Of a DNA stretch of 64,000 bases, positions 9,695 to 21,862 are shown one piece after another. Position 1 is the first letter of the stretch. Each line of letters opens with the position of its first letter. Origin of the DNA: Beverwykella pulmonaria (Eukaryota; Ascomycota; Dothideomycetes; Pleosporales; Melanommataceae); assembly GCA_001599595.1 (NCBI GenBank), contig BCHH01000003.1, forward strand, positions 1,028,421 through 1,092,420, read 5' to 3'. The translations under genes and the position numbers were made by a program. The notes beneath the pieces were generated by a model that was given only the letters and a program-made list of their open reading frames with translations, searched no databases and was not told where the DNA came from.

Positions 9695-12517
9695 TCACAT
9701 GCCCACCTTCTTCAAGTCCTGAACATCATGTTTCCATGGCTTATCCAATCCCTCATTCAGCTCATATTTGACTGCAGCATTACTCCCCATCACCGTCAGA
9801 CTCCGTACCCCAACTTTTGTCGCATAACCAAATGTCCCACTCATACTTATCGTCTTGCCGTCAAAGTCGAACTCAATCTCACTAGTTCCGCTTTGCACCA
9901 GGCTCTCGCCGTCATCCAAATACAGGCTTCCGCTAGCTTTGCCGTTCTTGTCTGCCGCAACAAGGAGTTCAAAATCTTCGTTGCGTAGCGCGGCTGTGGT
10001 GTTCGCGCTGTTGACCCGTGCCGGGATGATGGAGCCACCTCGGATGTGTACGGGGACGTCGGTATAGGCAACAGAAGAGTAGGTAATTGTGCTTCCGGTG
10101 CCTTGAATCTGTTTGAGCGTGAAGAAGTCGTAGAAAATATCAGAGGGGAGGTAGAAGGATACTGAGTTAGAATTGGCATCGATAACAGGGGAGATGAGGA
10201 GGGAAGGGCCGTAGAAGAATTGTGTGTCTATGGCGTTCGTGGCACTGTCAGAGGGATATTGGAACCTGTAGATAGTGTGTTAATGATATGGCTGACAAAG
10301 AATTGTAGGATATGTGCCTACCATACGGGCGATAGCATCGGAGTACCGTCGACAGTCTGCCGATGCATCGCAGTGTAGATATAGTCTAGAAGCCGGTATC
10401 GGATATCGATTGCCTTCCTCGCAGCGGCAGCGACTGACTTCCACCTATAAGCTTCTTGCGAAACTGCGCCAGCAACGTTGTGGTTTCGGTAAAAGGGATA
10501 GAATGCTCCTAAAGTAGTCCATCGCGCACATAGATTTTCAGTTGTATCACCAAGGAAACCACACACATCGGCACCAACCTAACATAATGATAAGCTATGC
10601 GTCCCTCTAGATTGAATGAGGACTTACCATAGGAACCTGGAAGAAGGATACAAATTGAAGCAAGTGTCGAATGGAAATGCGGTACTGGTCCCATGCCGAG
10701 ACATTGTCCCCCAACCAATGCCCAACATAACTACCGGCACCAACAAAAGTACTGCGAGTAATGACTAAAGGTCGCTTGTCTGGTCGTCGTGATAGCATGC
10801 TGTTCCGGCTGGTCTTACTCATCATTGTACCATACCTTAGATTATCTTTAGTAGCTGACGAGATGAAATGAGGATTCAACGTACAGGTTGTGAGTATCAT
10901 ACTCGGTCCACCCGCCTTGATGAATAAGATCGGTCCTAGCCGTCTTGTTACCAATTACCCCGATCGTGTTGCGAATCTGGTACGCGGGGTCGGTAAGGTT
11001 CCGTCCTGGGAGCCCCTTTTTTGAACCGCCTTGGCCCTGACGAGGAGACAGTGGGGGCACTTGCACAATGTCAGTGGATATAGTTGCGTCATTGGGATTG
11101 GCGCACGGCCAAGGGCAGAAGTTCGAGGGTTCATTCATGTCAATCCACCTAGATAGGGGTGAGCAGGGCGAATTCATAGCTCACTTGGGAGACTTACAGC
11201 CCGTCAATATCTACGCCGTCAGAGGGGCTAAAGAAGGACTTGAACTCGCCGTCCCAATAGCTTTGCGTATTTTCATGGAACCAGTCTGGGAAGGCCGTTA
11301 CGCCCGGCCACACCCGACCTTTATAGATGCTTCCATTATATTTGAGGAAGACGTCTGCTGCTTTCCCATTATTGAACGGCGCATAGTCCTGATAGGCCAC
11401 TGCTGGGTCGACCATGACAATATAGTGCTGGTTTTTTGCGTGTAGATTGTTCACTAAGTTCCGCATGCCACTGAGAGGGAATTTGGGACCCAAGGTAAAT
11501 ACTTTATAAGAATCCATATAATCAATATCTATTAACATCAGCCGGTCACAATATGCGTGCAACAGAAGTTGTGTACGAACCTGTCCACATTGTCTCTAGA
11601 GGAATATTAGCAGCAGAGTAATTAGCCACCACTGCGGCTACTTCGTCCACACTCGAATATCCGAAACGGCATTGATGGAACCCGAACCCCCAGTAAGGCA
11701 TCATAACTGGCTTCAGCGCAATTTCGCTGTATTCCCGCGCAACATCAAGCGGGCTAGGGCCTGCCAGGAAGTAGAGATCAATCACGCCACCGAGCGAATT
11801 GTATTCGAGATACTGGCCGTTCGCGTTGTTGATCTTGATATCCATTCCATTGCTGTTCAGCAGAAAAACGCCATGCGTGGCATCGGCCCTGCGCTCGTAG
11901 TATACCGGATGTGTTCCATACAGGTTAGAGTTTTGAGGCACCGCGCCCGCATCTCGAGCCCAGAGGGTTCTAATGTAGTTTGATGTGGGCAGTCGTAATG
12001 GATCTGTATGTTCGCCAAGACCATAGAGGGAGGGGTTGTCTGGTAAGGAAGTTCGCAGACTCCAATATTGATTTTCGAATACAATATTGGACCCTTTCGT
12101 GGAGAAGATGACTTCGCTGTTGCTTTTACGCGTCACAGTAAACGAGAATGGCTCCTCCTCCAGCGAGATTTGCAGTAGAGAGTTGTCCGACGTAGTGGAG
12201 CCTGTTGGTCGCGGTACGATGAAGTCGGGGACCTGGTAAACTTCCTCATCTTTGTCGTATATGATGACGTGGAGACGGGAATCCTTTTGGTACTCTGCCA
12301 CAAATTTCAAGTCTTGAAGGTCCTGACCGTAGATGTTGCATTTAGAGCCAGCTAGCGTCAAGTCGGCTGTCAGGCCGGCGTCTGTTTGCCGAACATTACT
12401 TGCCTTATACCCCGGACAATCTGGGCCCCTCTTGAGCGGTATGGATAGGCACCAGGGTAGAAAAGAAGACCACAGGAAAAGTACGCAGGTGTGGAAGAAT
12501 GTTACGGAAGCAGGCAT
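9695..12517 (-). CDS. GH31 alpha-glucosidase, secreted
   Basis: An 855-residue enzyme from six exons (11581-12517, 11198-11528, 10885-11148, 10628-10835, 10322-10578, 9695-10265) with introns of 49-56 bp. The start at 12517 gives a hydrophobic leader ([19 protein letters not shown]), so secretion is likely; the upstream in-frame extension lacks an ATG. GH31 landmarks: galactose-mutarotase-like N domain with [15 protein letters not shown]-barrel start [15 protein letters not shown]; the catalytic nucleophile Asp (about 426) in [11 protein letters not shown], restored exactly across intron 2; and the acid/base Asp (about 554) in [12 protein letters not shown] proximal C-terminal sheet domain ends the chain. 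The enzyme should release glucose from maltose, starch fragments or related alpha-glucosides outside the cell or in the wall. Length is normal for fungal GH31 maltases, and no key residue is missing. Confidence 0.93.
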
Positions 12518-14276
12518 GACGACAGCGATGGCGGACGAGGCATTGCTGGAGAGCCATGATTGCCCTATATAGTCCACTACAGGGACCCCTTAGCCCTTGC
12601 TTTTCATCATCAAGCCGTTACTACTGTGCCCTGTGCAGCCGGGGGGAGTTGGCTGGGATTCCGCAGCAGGCGCAATGGTACAAAGTCGAGGATTATTGGT
12701 GTCTTACAGGTCGTCACGAGAGCGTCCATTCTTTTATGCTAAAGTGCCGGGCGGTAGAAAGAGAACGGGAAAGATAGACTGGCAGTGCGACCTGCCGCAT
12801 TCGGAGTGTTTGAGAGAAGAGCCGGCGAACAAGCGCAGCGTTGGAGGTTGATGGAGGATGCGGAAGCTTGTTTTCTCCGATCCGACCCCATGCAGTGCAC
12901 GTGCCATCTAGATCTGCGTTGCAGCTTAATTTCCCGCAGCAGGGGCCACTGATCACAAGCCACCATCATTCACTCCTCTCTCCCTTCTTCGGCAGTCTGC
13001 CAATCGCCGCCAGAACGCCTGCGCACCTGCATTCCAGTCCATGTCATACATACTACTCCCAATTTCGCTTCCTGACGGCCCGCAACCACACGCTGTGTCT
13101 GGAGCTTGAATCCGGGAAGCGCTCCCCTAGCCCAGGTCCGACTCTATAGGAAACGCGTGGACACTGGCCCAGATGAATTGCAAATCGACGCGCCCGCGCG
13201 CTGGAATCCGGGGCAGTAAACCGCGCAGGTTGAGCCTCTCCTAATTTCATTTCATTTATCTCGTGACTCCACACAGCACCACCTAACTCGATATATGTAA
13301 GGCGCCCGAAACTCGCTCATGGACCCAGGTCAGGCGGTGAAGCCGTTGATGCAGCTATCCTTGCGGTGCTGCATGTCAAGACGGGTACTACGGCGCCATT
13401 TCCCATGGAATGCTCCACACCGAATACCGCAGCTTCCTCTTGGGTCGGTTGCACAGCAGGCCAAGGAGGCACGTTAGCAAGTGTTTCAGATGTTAATATA
13501 CAAAAGACGATTCATACTCTAATACGCTATTATGCCATTATTTCTTCCGCAATATCACATTTCCACACTAATATACAAGCTTCACTGGCACATGCCGGTA
13601 TTCTATATCAAAATCTAGCTCTCATCTCGAGCTGTCGTCGACACCATGACTCTCCTGCTTGAAAATCCACCCAATCATCAATCTTCGCCGCGCCATGCGG
13701 CAAGTGGAGTCACACTTCATCTTCTCGCCATGGCGGGGAGGGACAACCTTTTCGCCAATGTCTTACGCTGTCTTCTGAAATTTACTGTTCTTGGGAGTCT
13801 GCAACGGCAAGCCATGTCAAGATCCACGTGGGTACCACGTGGACACACCAAGCTCGAGTGGTGAATGCTGTCGATGGCTAGACTTTCTTATACACTGCAT
13901 GGTTCTGTCTCAAAGATGCACGCACATGCTCTCCATTTTGGACGTATAACACTCCCCTGCGCTGAATCTACCACCACGCGTTCGGGCAAGCTCAGATAAA
14001 GCTATTCTCAAACTTTGCGCTGTTTATGAAGAGTTACGAGTAGCTACAGACACAGCCTGCTCGCTTTTATCGTCATCGAAGCTGATCATCGTGATGCTGG
14101 GCAAAAGTTTGTTGTTGAACCCACATCCGCCTCACCAGCAACTCCGACCCAAGGAACGACATGAATTCCCCGCATCCATTTGTTTCACACTATTATTTAT
14201 CTTTAAACCATGTACTCTCGTCGCGATCCAACCCCTGGGTATCATCCAACAATTCCACTATTCAACTAACCAAGCA
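12518..14276. other. Intergenic region, no recognised gene
   Basis: Promoter region of the alpha-glucosidase gene and downstream region of the Smr gene. ORFs in both strands are short and overlapping; none shows a domain or a consistent splice pattern. Confidence 0.5.
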
Positions 14277-15068
14277 CTACATGACAATGCAGCACCCCCT
14301 GAGCGCCTTGAACAACTTCGGCAAGCCCTTCTTAACCAACTGTTCCACCTCATCGTTCTGCTGGTTCTGGCCACCATGCTGTTGGCCACCATGGTGCTGC
14401 TGGCCACCGTGTTGCTGCCCGCCATGCTGCCCCGGATACCCACCACCATACTGCGGCGCATGCGGTTGCGGAGGATTTGTCGCACTTCCTCCAGTCAAAT
14501 TAATATACATACGCCCCTCATTCGCCTCGGTGTTGTACTGCAATCCCAGCTCTCTACACACCTGCTCGACCCTCGGTTTAATCTTCTGCACATGCCCGGC
14601 AGAATGATTGCCCTTCCCGACGATGACATGCAAGTGCGTCTGGCCTTGCCTCTGCGCCATTCTAATTCTCTCCTCCAACACGTCCTCTGCTTCTTCGACG
14701 TACAGCCCATGTAAGTCTATCGTGTCGGATGCAACGCGCGACTCGGCATTGTTGGCGCGGAAAATGTAGTTCCGTGCTTGGTTGTTGTACTGATCCATTT
14801 TTGCGGCGTGCTGCTTGCCTTCTTCGCTTAGCTGGTGCGCGCGCGCCCCGTCGCCTGAACTGTACGCCTGGTGGGCGCGGTCGAAGCATGAGGAGCGTTT
14901 GGCGGCTTCTTCGCGCGCGAGGGCACGGAGACGGTCGTATTCGGCTTCGGTGTCGGCGGAGGAGTGGTTGAGGGCTGTGAGGAATGCATGTTAGGGGTCT
15001 GTAGCACTGGTGGGAAGGTGGAATTGGGACGTACCGCGGGAGCCCAGTTGGAACATTTCCACGGCCAT
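14277..15068 (-). CDS. DUF1771-Smr domain protein with C-terminal CaaX box
   Basis: A 243-residue protein from exons 15035-15068 and 14277-14974, with a 60-bp intron. After a short N-terminus comes DUF1771 (EYDRLRALAREEAAKRSSCF...AHQLSEEGKQHAAKMDQYN), then an Smr domain with the signature DLHGLYVEEAEDVLEERI and VIVGKGNHS. Smr domains bind or nick nucleic acid; the LDLH-like and GxG motifs are both present. The tail is a Gly/Gln/His repeat (GGQQHGGQQHHGGQQHGGQ), then a helix and the end RGCCIVM. The final four residues CIVM form a CaaX box with Met last, favouring farnesylation, and the preceding Cys could be palmitoylated. So a membrane-tethered Smr protein is predicted from sequence. The small first exon is supported by phase and by the DUF1771 alignment. 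Confidence 0.88.
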
Positions 15069-15526
15069 AATGAGGGAGCAATGGAGGGGTTGGAGGGGGA
15101 TCAGAGCGGGGGAGGGAAGGAGGATTTGGGAAGGGTTGTTGTGAGTGTTCCTGAGTGCAGCTGAGATGCATGATCGACGCTAAGAGATCTGTGATGCGCC
15201 TCGGTTGCGATAGCGATCGTGCTAGGGCCCGGATGTCAATGTGCGGAATACGAGGTGAAGACTAGGATAATTGTGTGCATGAACAGTTTATATTTGTGGT
15301 GAATGTACGTCGTATATATTCAGCGACGGATGGGCATATAACTGTCGGCTTGAACCCTTGAGTTCGGTGAAGTAAATGTGTCCAGTACACCCCATAAGTG
15401 CGCAAAACTCCTTCCCATGCTCATGTATGCCATGTACGCCATGCTTCAGTGCTGCCGATCCACCCACATCCTGAAATCCCACCGAGACCCAGAAGAACAT
15501 CAGTCCTCCGTACTATCACATCATGC
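15069..15526. other. Intergenic region between USE1 and the Smr gene
   Basis: Both flanking genes are on the minus strand, so this is the Use1 3' flank and the Smr promoter. Nothing else is seen. Confidence 0.5.
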
Positions 15527-16542
15527 CTAGAATCTAACCTTTGGCCCCACGAACACGATCAAGAACGCTATCACCCAAAGCCCGAATATCAGGGCATACA
15601 GCTTCATCCGTGCCCACCACCCCTTCCCCTCCGTCATTCGTCTTAAGGTCCCCATCCGCTGCCCAGCGGCTTCCATTCCCAGCATATTCTTATCCAGATT
15701 CTCTACTGTACGATTCACAATCCCCTTGTCCGCTTCTAGCGTGCTGCCAAATTGCAGCGACTGCTGTTTGAGCTGCTTTGCCATGTCCAGCAAACTCGTC
15801 GTGAGGTTCTCCTGCTCAGAGCGGTTGTGTGATAGCACAGCCTCGGATTGCGCGAGCGAGGAGTCGGCCGTGGTCGTCGGTTTTGAAGGAAACAGCGAGT
15901 TTCCCGTCGCTGTCGCGGTATTAACCTGCGCTTCTCCGCCGCCACGCCGCCGTAGTTGCGATGTCAGGTTCCGCGCCGCATCTTGGAACGCTTCGCTGCC
16001 CTCTCCACTGGCGCCAGTTACTTCGATACCGGCATCGGCCTGCACGCGCGGCGCGTATGAAGGGAAGCGGTCTTGATCTTCCTCGTCTGAGTCGACGGAG
16101 CCCTCAGAGCTGGAGTCGTCGAGTTGGTCTAGCTCGGAGAGGCGCTGGTTGAGCTGTTTTATGAGGTTGCGTTTTTGTTGCAGGTCGGATTGAAGAGCGG
16201 TTTTCTTGGTTTTGGAGGGGAGGGTTAAAGAGGTGTGTTCGAGGTTTAGGAGGAGGGTGCGCGCGTGCTCGATGTTCTGTTTCATAGAGTATTAGCAAGG
16301 GATGCACTGATTCGCCGCGAGGTTGGATATGGAATAGATCTCGGCCGTTTGCGAGGCGACGACGAGAGGTGTGGACGTACAGCGCTGACTCTCGTTCGCT
16401 CATAGCTCGATTTGCGCAGCCGTGGAGACGGCTCTATTAGCACTGTCTGTTCGAGGCGGGATAGGAGACGATTGAGGTTGACAGACGTGGGATCAGGGAA
16501 CCCAGATGGTGCAGGTGAGCGTTGTCGCGCGGCGGTCGCCAT
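15527..16542 (-). CDS. USE1: SNARE protein Use1 (ER Golgi-retrograde transport)
   Basis: A 303-residue tail-anchored protein from exons 16381-16542 and 15527-16276, with a 104-bp intron in phase 0. The N-terminal helix pattern (SVNLNRLLSRLEQTVLI...SSYERTRVSA-NIEHARTLLLNLE) matches fungal Use1, and the junction across the intron restores it exactly. An acidic Ser-rich linker (DDSSSEGSVDSDEEDQD) follows. A SNARE-type coiled coil covers about residues 215-275 (EQENLTTSLLDMAKQLKQQ...GIVNRTVENLDKNM). A single C-terminal membrane span (LYALIFGLWVIAFLIVFVG) ends four residues before the stop. Use1 acts with Sec20, Ufe1 and Sec22 on the ER membrane as the target SNARE for COPI vesicles. No anomaly is seen. 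Confidence 0.88.
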
Positions 16543-17074
16543 TGTGAAGCGTAGTGTTCGTCTGGTGGGCGAGGTCGAGCCTGGAATTACCCAGCAAAAA
16601 ATAAAATAAGCGGAGTTGGTAATTCCTTCTCTATCAAACACGTATGCGCTTGTTGTGAGTACGTGGAAGTGTGGTGGAAGTTACAATACACACAGGAGCA
16701 GTTCGAATTGTTGCGATGGAGCTCAGGCTGTGACGTGCCAGATATACGAAGCTCACGATCTAACCAATCGTAGCCTACATAGCCTGCCCCACCTGGTCCA
16801 AGCTCTATTCACTTCTTTGATCAACTCGACAATCGCAGCCAACATTTGACGAGTGGAAAGTGTGACATTCAATCTCGGTGCAAAATACACTATCCACTGC
16901 CATCCCTAAAATCACAGTCTCATAAAATACAAAAGCCGTATCCATAAAGTCGTAAAGAATTTCTCCATACATAATAAGTTGAGAATGTCGTCATCTAAGA
17001 TTTGTTCAATCTTTCCAGAGAAAATCGCTTCTTGAAATGCATCAGTCTGTCTAGCCACCCAATGTGTCAAATTC
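16543..17074. other. Intergenic region
   Basis: Use1 promoter and downstream region of the small conidiation-type gene. No supported ORF. Confidence 0.5.
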
Positions 17075-17575
17075 TTACTGCCTCAGTGTTGTAGTATCTC
17101 TCGGTTCTTTTGGTTGTGCTGGTGCTTGTGGGCGAGATGTGCCCCGAGTGAAGCTGTTCGACGGTCAGATTGTGCGTTGACTTGCAGGTATGCAGCTGGC
17201 TTACTTATTCCACATCGTTCCGAGCACTCCGGACTTTCCGTATGAATCTTGCAGACTGGCCCGTCGGTTAACGCTTTGTTCGTCCGTGGGTCTCTTGAGC
17301 GCTTCAAGACCACTGAATCGAGTAGCTGAAGACTGCAAAGAAGTGTTAAAACGGATGTATCGGGATTGTCGGAAGAAGGTCGGAAGAATGATATTGGGTT
17401 GGGAGAGACATACTCGTCTGCGACTAGTCGGCGATGAAGTGTCGGAGCCCACTGAAGCATCCGAACCTCTTCGGTCTGCGTCTTGTTTGGGGCCTTCTGG
17501 CATTGAAACGGCGCTGTTATCACCAAAGAACTTGTGGTTTTGGGTGGAGTATTTCTGGTGGAAAGGGGAAGGCAT
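17075..17575 (-). CDS. Small conidiation/stress-type fungal protein
   Basis: A 122-residue protein from three exons (17414-17575, 17205-17332, 17075-17153) with introns of 81 and 51 bp. The sequence is polar and largely disordered: MPSPFHQKYSTQNHKFFGDN, an RRGSDASVGSDTSSPTS motif, then FSGLEALKRPTDEQS-NRRASLQD and LGTMWNNFTR. These short conserved motifs (RRGS; GL..KR; RRAS; G.MWNNFTR) occur in a family of small ascomycete proteins often annotated as conidiation-specific or stress-related. The repeated RRxS sites look like basophilic kinase targets. The last exon is too short to appear as an ORF; the WNN-F junction and the stop support it. Biochemical role unknown. Confidence 0.75.
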
Positions 17576-20500
17576 ATTGCTTAACGTGAGGTTTTTGAGA
17601 TGAGCGAAAGACTTGTTGAGGTAGTTTTGAGAGTATGATTGACAAAGATGAGAGCTGAGAGTGAAGGTGGAAGTACGAGGTAGCTAAGGAGCTCAGCTGA
17701 GCTTCCCCTCATCTTATAAACAGACCTGGCAAGTCGCATGAGCATTACAGCTACATACTCGATCGAGCCAATAGCTGCTCGAGGCCTCTCCCCGCATTTC
17801 ATCGTATGGCTTGGACCCTGCAGTATGGTAAGCTTGATTTGAAAGGAAGAGGATATAGCAAATCATAACACTCATTCCAGTTCTAGGAATGGACTCATTG
17901 GGTAAGACCAGTCGTTGGCTGAAATATATTTTGTTAGAATTAGTAAACATAGGACGGCACACAAGCTCTGGGCGAAGCTTGCAACAACGACAACATCTGT
18001 TAGTACTTTACGCTCAAACACACACCACTCCATTTCAACTCGTTCACTCATTTGGACTTGCGGAGTATACGGACTACGACGATAGCCGTGCAAGAGAATT
18101 CCAGTTCCATATATGTTCGTCCGAATCTGTGGAGCGGAGGCGTGGTTCGGAGTGTTCTCCAGATCCGCAATGGGCTGAATGCCTGTATTTTAGGCAGTGA
18201 TGTGTCGTGGGCTTTTGTTTCATAGAAAGGGATATTCAAAGTCAAACAGGTTCGGAATGGGACATTTGCGGTGCTGTGGAGCATTGCGCAGCCTCTTGTG
18301 CTTGAGCTTCTGGATGAAACTGCGGATCTTTGTAGCGGAAAACTAAGTTCTTGATATCATGGTTGATGCTTCTTAACTCGTTTTTGGACGGTGCAGGAAT
18401 CCTGTAGATCTTAAACCCATCGTCAGCGCGTGTGTGGTATTTGACTTGACTCGAGGGAAGTGAATGACATCATTATGCCAAGATGGTGTTTGTTCTGTTT
18501 GCAAACACGTGATCTGGCAAACGCCGGCCGAGGTCAGCCCGCTAAGCGAATCCTAAGAAGAAAATTTAGTTCCAACTCGCAACCGCAACCCTTTCTCTTT
18601 CGCCCACTTCATCAATGCTCAGCGTCCGAGTCCAGAGGCCTAACAGTGTCGATCAATTAAAAGAAACTTTGCGCCGTCACATTCGAAACGCAGGAATGTC
18701 GAATCCCGTCCTCCACGCGGCAGACGGGCGAGTGTTGTGGTTTTGAGCCTCCCAGAAGTTGGGCAGCAATTTTTTCTTTAGGCGTCAAGATTAACAGGGG
18801 CACTCCCGTTGTCGACCCTGGTTCCAGAAATTCTAAATTTCACCGGACAGCCTTCAACTCTCCTGAGCCCTTATTTTGCTCATCGCAGGATCATCCCGAA
18901 CAACCTCAAGTCCACTGATCACAGCAGAGCAGTTCCCAGGTCATGTTGTGCTTCACCACTTTGGTGATATTCACAGCCCAGTGAATCCGATCAGCGTGCT
19001 GCAGAGCCGCCGAGCTGATTTTTGGCGACTAGTGTTGATGCCAACACCCAGATTCTCATCCAGGTATGTCTAGCCTTTTTTTCCTACCACACCCCTTTTT
19101 TCATGATGATGCACAACACAAAGCATAGTTCATCCGATGGTCTACGGACCTCTGAGGAAATAAAGATACCATCATCTTTCGCCCCTATCTGATTCTACCT
19201 TCCCAAAGTCTTGGTCTGAATTTTGCTTGTTATCTATTCTGACTGGGAAGCAGTATGTGGCCTGGCTGCCAGCAAACGTGAGCGAGGGTTCCCTGTATTA
19301 CAAGAACTCGTGGCTCTCGTCATTCGAGTTGGAACAACGCCATGGTCGGGTAGGCCTCCCGGTGTTCTTGTTATTGAAAGCATGGCTGTGCGTTCAGAGC
19401 GTAGCCGCCGATGTCATCCTGTGCGACAAACTGGCCCCATTGTGAATGCTACAACGGCTCTGTGTCACTGTGAATATGCACGTCCGGCACTCGTTCCATC
19501 ATGCGATTATGTTTCCTGTGGCATGGTTGCACAATCAACTGCAGCAACCGCAGCGGTAATTTCAACGCGGCCTTGAGGAAGAGGAGCAGTGTCGAGACGG
19601 CTGAAGGGAGAACGAACCGTCCATCCATTCCACCAAGGCCGAATCAATCAATTCCACATGCTAGCTTACCAACCTTTAATTCACCGTGATGCATATGTTC
19701 TCGAACAATCTAGTGACGACTCTGCAACAGGTTTTAATCGCACAACCCTGCCGCGCTTCGGAAAGCTTTGAATGCAATTCGAAAAAGTCGCGCATCGGGG
19801 TTTTGAGTTTCCGTTTGGAGCAGTATCGAGACGTGGGCGGCGTTATCGAGCCGGTCTCCATGGTGGCCACGGTGGGTAGCAGGACAATCCCTTCTGGAAG
19901 AGATGCAGTGCAACGGGTTGAATTTCGCTCATTTCACGATCCCTGCGTGTGCTTTCCGGTGGGAGAGGCCAGCATTCGCGCCGAGAGCGACGGCGTCCAA
20001 CCATCCTGGCAGCGCTTGGATTCGGGGGGCGGTACGGCACACACTCTGCTGCGCAGTGAGCACCTCTCTCACACAGGCGGTCTGCAAGAATAAGAACGTG
20101 GCTGTCCCCGTCTCAGCGTCCCAGCCAATCTGCCCTGCACAAAAGAAGGAACTGCGACTTGGACAAGCTATGGCCCCACCTTTTGGATGAGTTGTCACCG
20201 CCAGCGCTATTCCATATTGGCTCCCGAGGGACGGCTGACCGGTCGCGCCCGGTGTTTTGGTTTTTGACCTCCCCCCACCACCTTCGATCCTCTTTTCTCC
20301 TCTCCCTCGCACCTCAACACGACACTCATCATCACACTCTCGACATCTCCAGCACCTCACGCAACGCCTTTCAACACCAAAATCGTGCGAAAATCGCCAT
20401 CTGTTCCGCAAAATCTGTAGGCACAACAACGAGCCCTTGCTCAGGATGTCAGTTCGGAGCCCAGACGGAGCCTTAACCAGGTACTTACTGCCCAACGGTC

Positions 20501-21862
20501 TTATTCTCGACTGTTTTGCTTGATTTGCGTGTTTTTCAGTTTCTTTCCTTGACCGCTATGTGTTGCGAAAGCCATGTACACCATTTCCTATCTCTCTCTT
20601 TTTTTCTTTTCTGTTTGTCGCCATACAGCACCAGGCTACTTGAATTCCCACATGGACGTCCTGGAATTGTTTTCAGCCGGATTTCTTCGCCCCAAGTGGA
20701 TGTTTCGATGGCCACTTCCTTTTGTTCTGTTCTTCCGTTGCCCCTTGGATCTACCAGGTTCTTTCCCGTGTTCGCTCAGGATCTAGGGATTCAGCTCGAC
20801 TGCCCTTGCAGCGGCCGTAGGTTCGACATATTCCAGGTCGTGACTTGTTAAGCCGACGCTGGAGCTTCTATTAAAGCTTTCAAAAGTCGGTGAGCACATG
20901 CGCGAGCCTTCTTAGGCCACGAGGCAAATATCGCGTCCAGTCCTGGACGGACCTCGATAAGCGACACGCTATCCTGCATGCCCGTGGATACAATGCGGTC
21001 GCAGTCTGGCGAGTCGTTCAATAATGTTCTTGTCGACCCTGCCTAGCGATCATCGACAAATATGACCGTTACTGGATCTGCCGTAGGACTTGCAATTGCC
21101 GCATGGAGCCATGGATGAGCCAGATGATTGACCAATGGACATCCCTAAAGCCGGACTGGATGCCACGGAAACTGCTTGCCGCATGAATAATTGGAATTGG
21201 TTGGATGTGTTCCAAAGTACGTACACTACGGCAACTACTTGCCTGTCCACCCGACCCCATTGATCAAGTACTGACTTACAGCGTGCTTATTGAAGGAAAG
21301 TTCACGGGTCGTAGGCCAGTTGCACAGTTTGCTTTCCCATTTCTGTTGACCGAATCCTTGCTTGTTTCACTGGAACCATGGTTCGTTCTTCCCCTAGCCT
21401 GGATCAAGGATTTTGACCAAAATTTACCGGATACTGTCATACACACGCCCAGGATTATGCCATGGAATTCGCAATCTACCTTGACCGGCTTCTCACAAGA
21501 CAGAATCTAGCACAAATTCTCGAATAGAATTGACTCACTGGCCCTCCTGGTGCGTATCACACACTCTTCTATTGTATGTAGTGAAACTAATCTCTCGTGC
21601 CGAACAGGTTTCCGTGCATCCTGGCGACAAATACTAACATGGCGTTTTCCTTATGTCCACAGTCATCATTCATCTCGTGATTTTTGCTCAGTTTGTTTCT
21701 GTTTTGGCACTAACCCCTTGTCTCAGCGAGTCGTATACCGAACCCCTGGAGAATATTTCCTTTATCATTCCCAATCAGGCCGTGAACATTGCCAAGTGGA
21801 GAGAGGACATTTCTGGAGTTGCGCCCTCGGATTTCTTTTTCTCTACCTCAGACTTTCAGGAC
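17576..21862. other. Long gene-poor stretch; probable leader of the C2H2 factor gene at its right end
   Basis: No protein family is recognised in these 4.3 kb. The left end is the promoter of the small conidiation-type gene. From about 20,270 on, the plus strand has a CT-rich run and several plausible splice sites: a possible first coding exon at 20,446-20,480 (ATGTCAGTTCGGAGC..., ending in a GTACTT donor) and a GTATGT...ACAG intron at about 21,574-21,609. An extended, intron-containing 5' leader for the transcription factor at 21.9 kb is therefore likely, but I could not fix it without transcripts. Confidence 0.45.

Noticed and set aside
21653..21862. N-terminal extension of the C2H2 factor as a signal peptide or membrane anchor
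   Set aside because: It is more likely leader or intron sequence read in frame; a secreted zinc-finger factor makes no sense.
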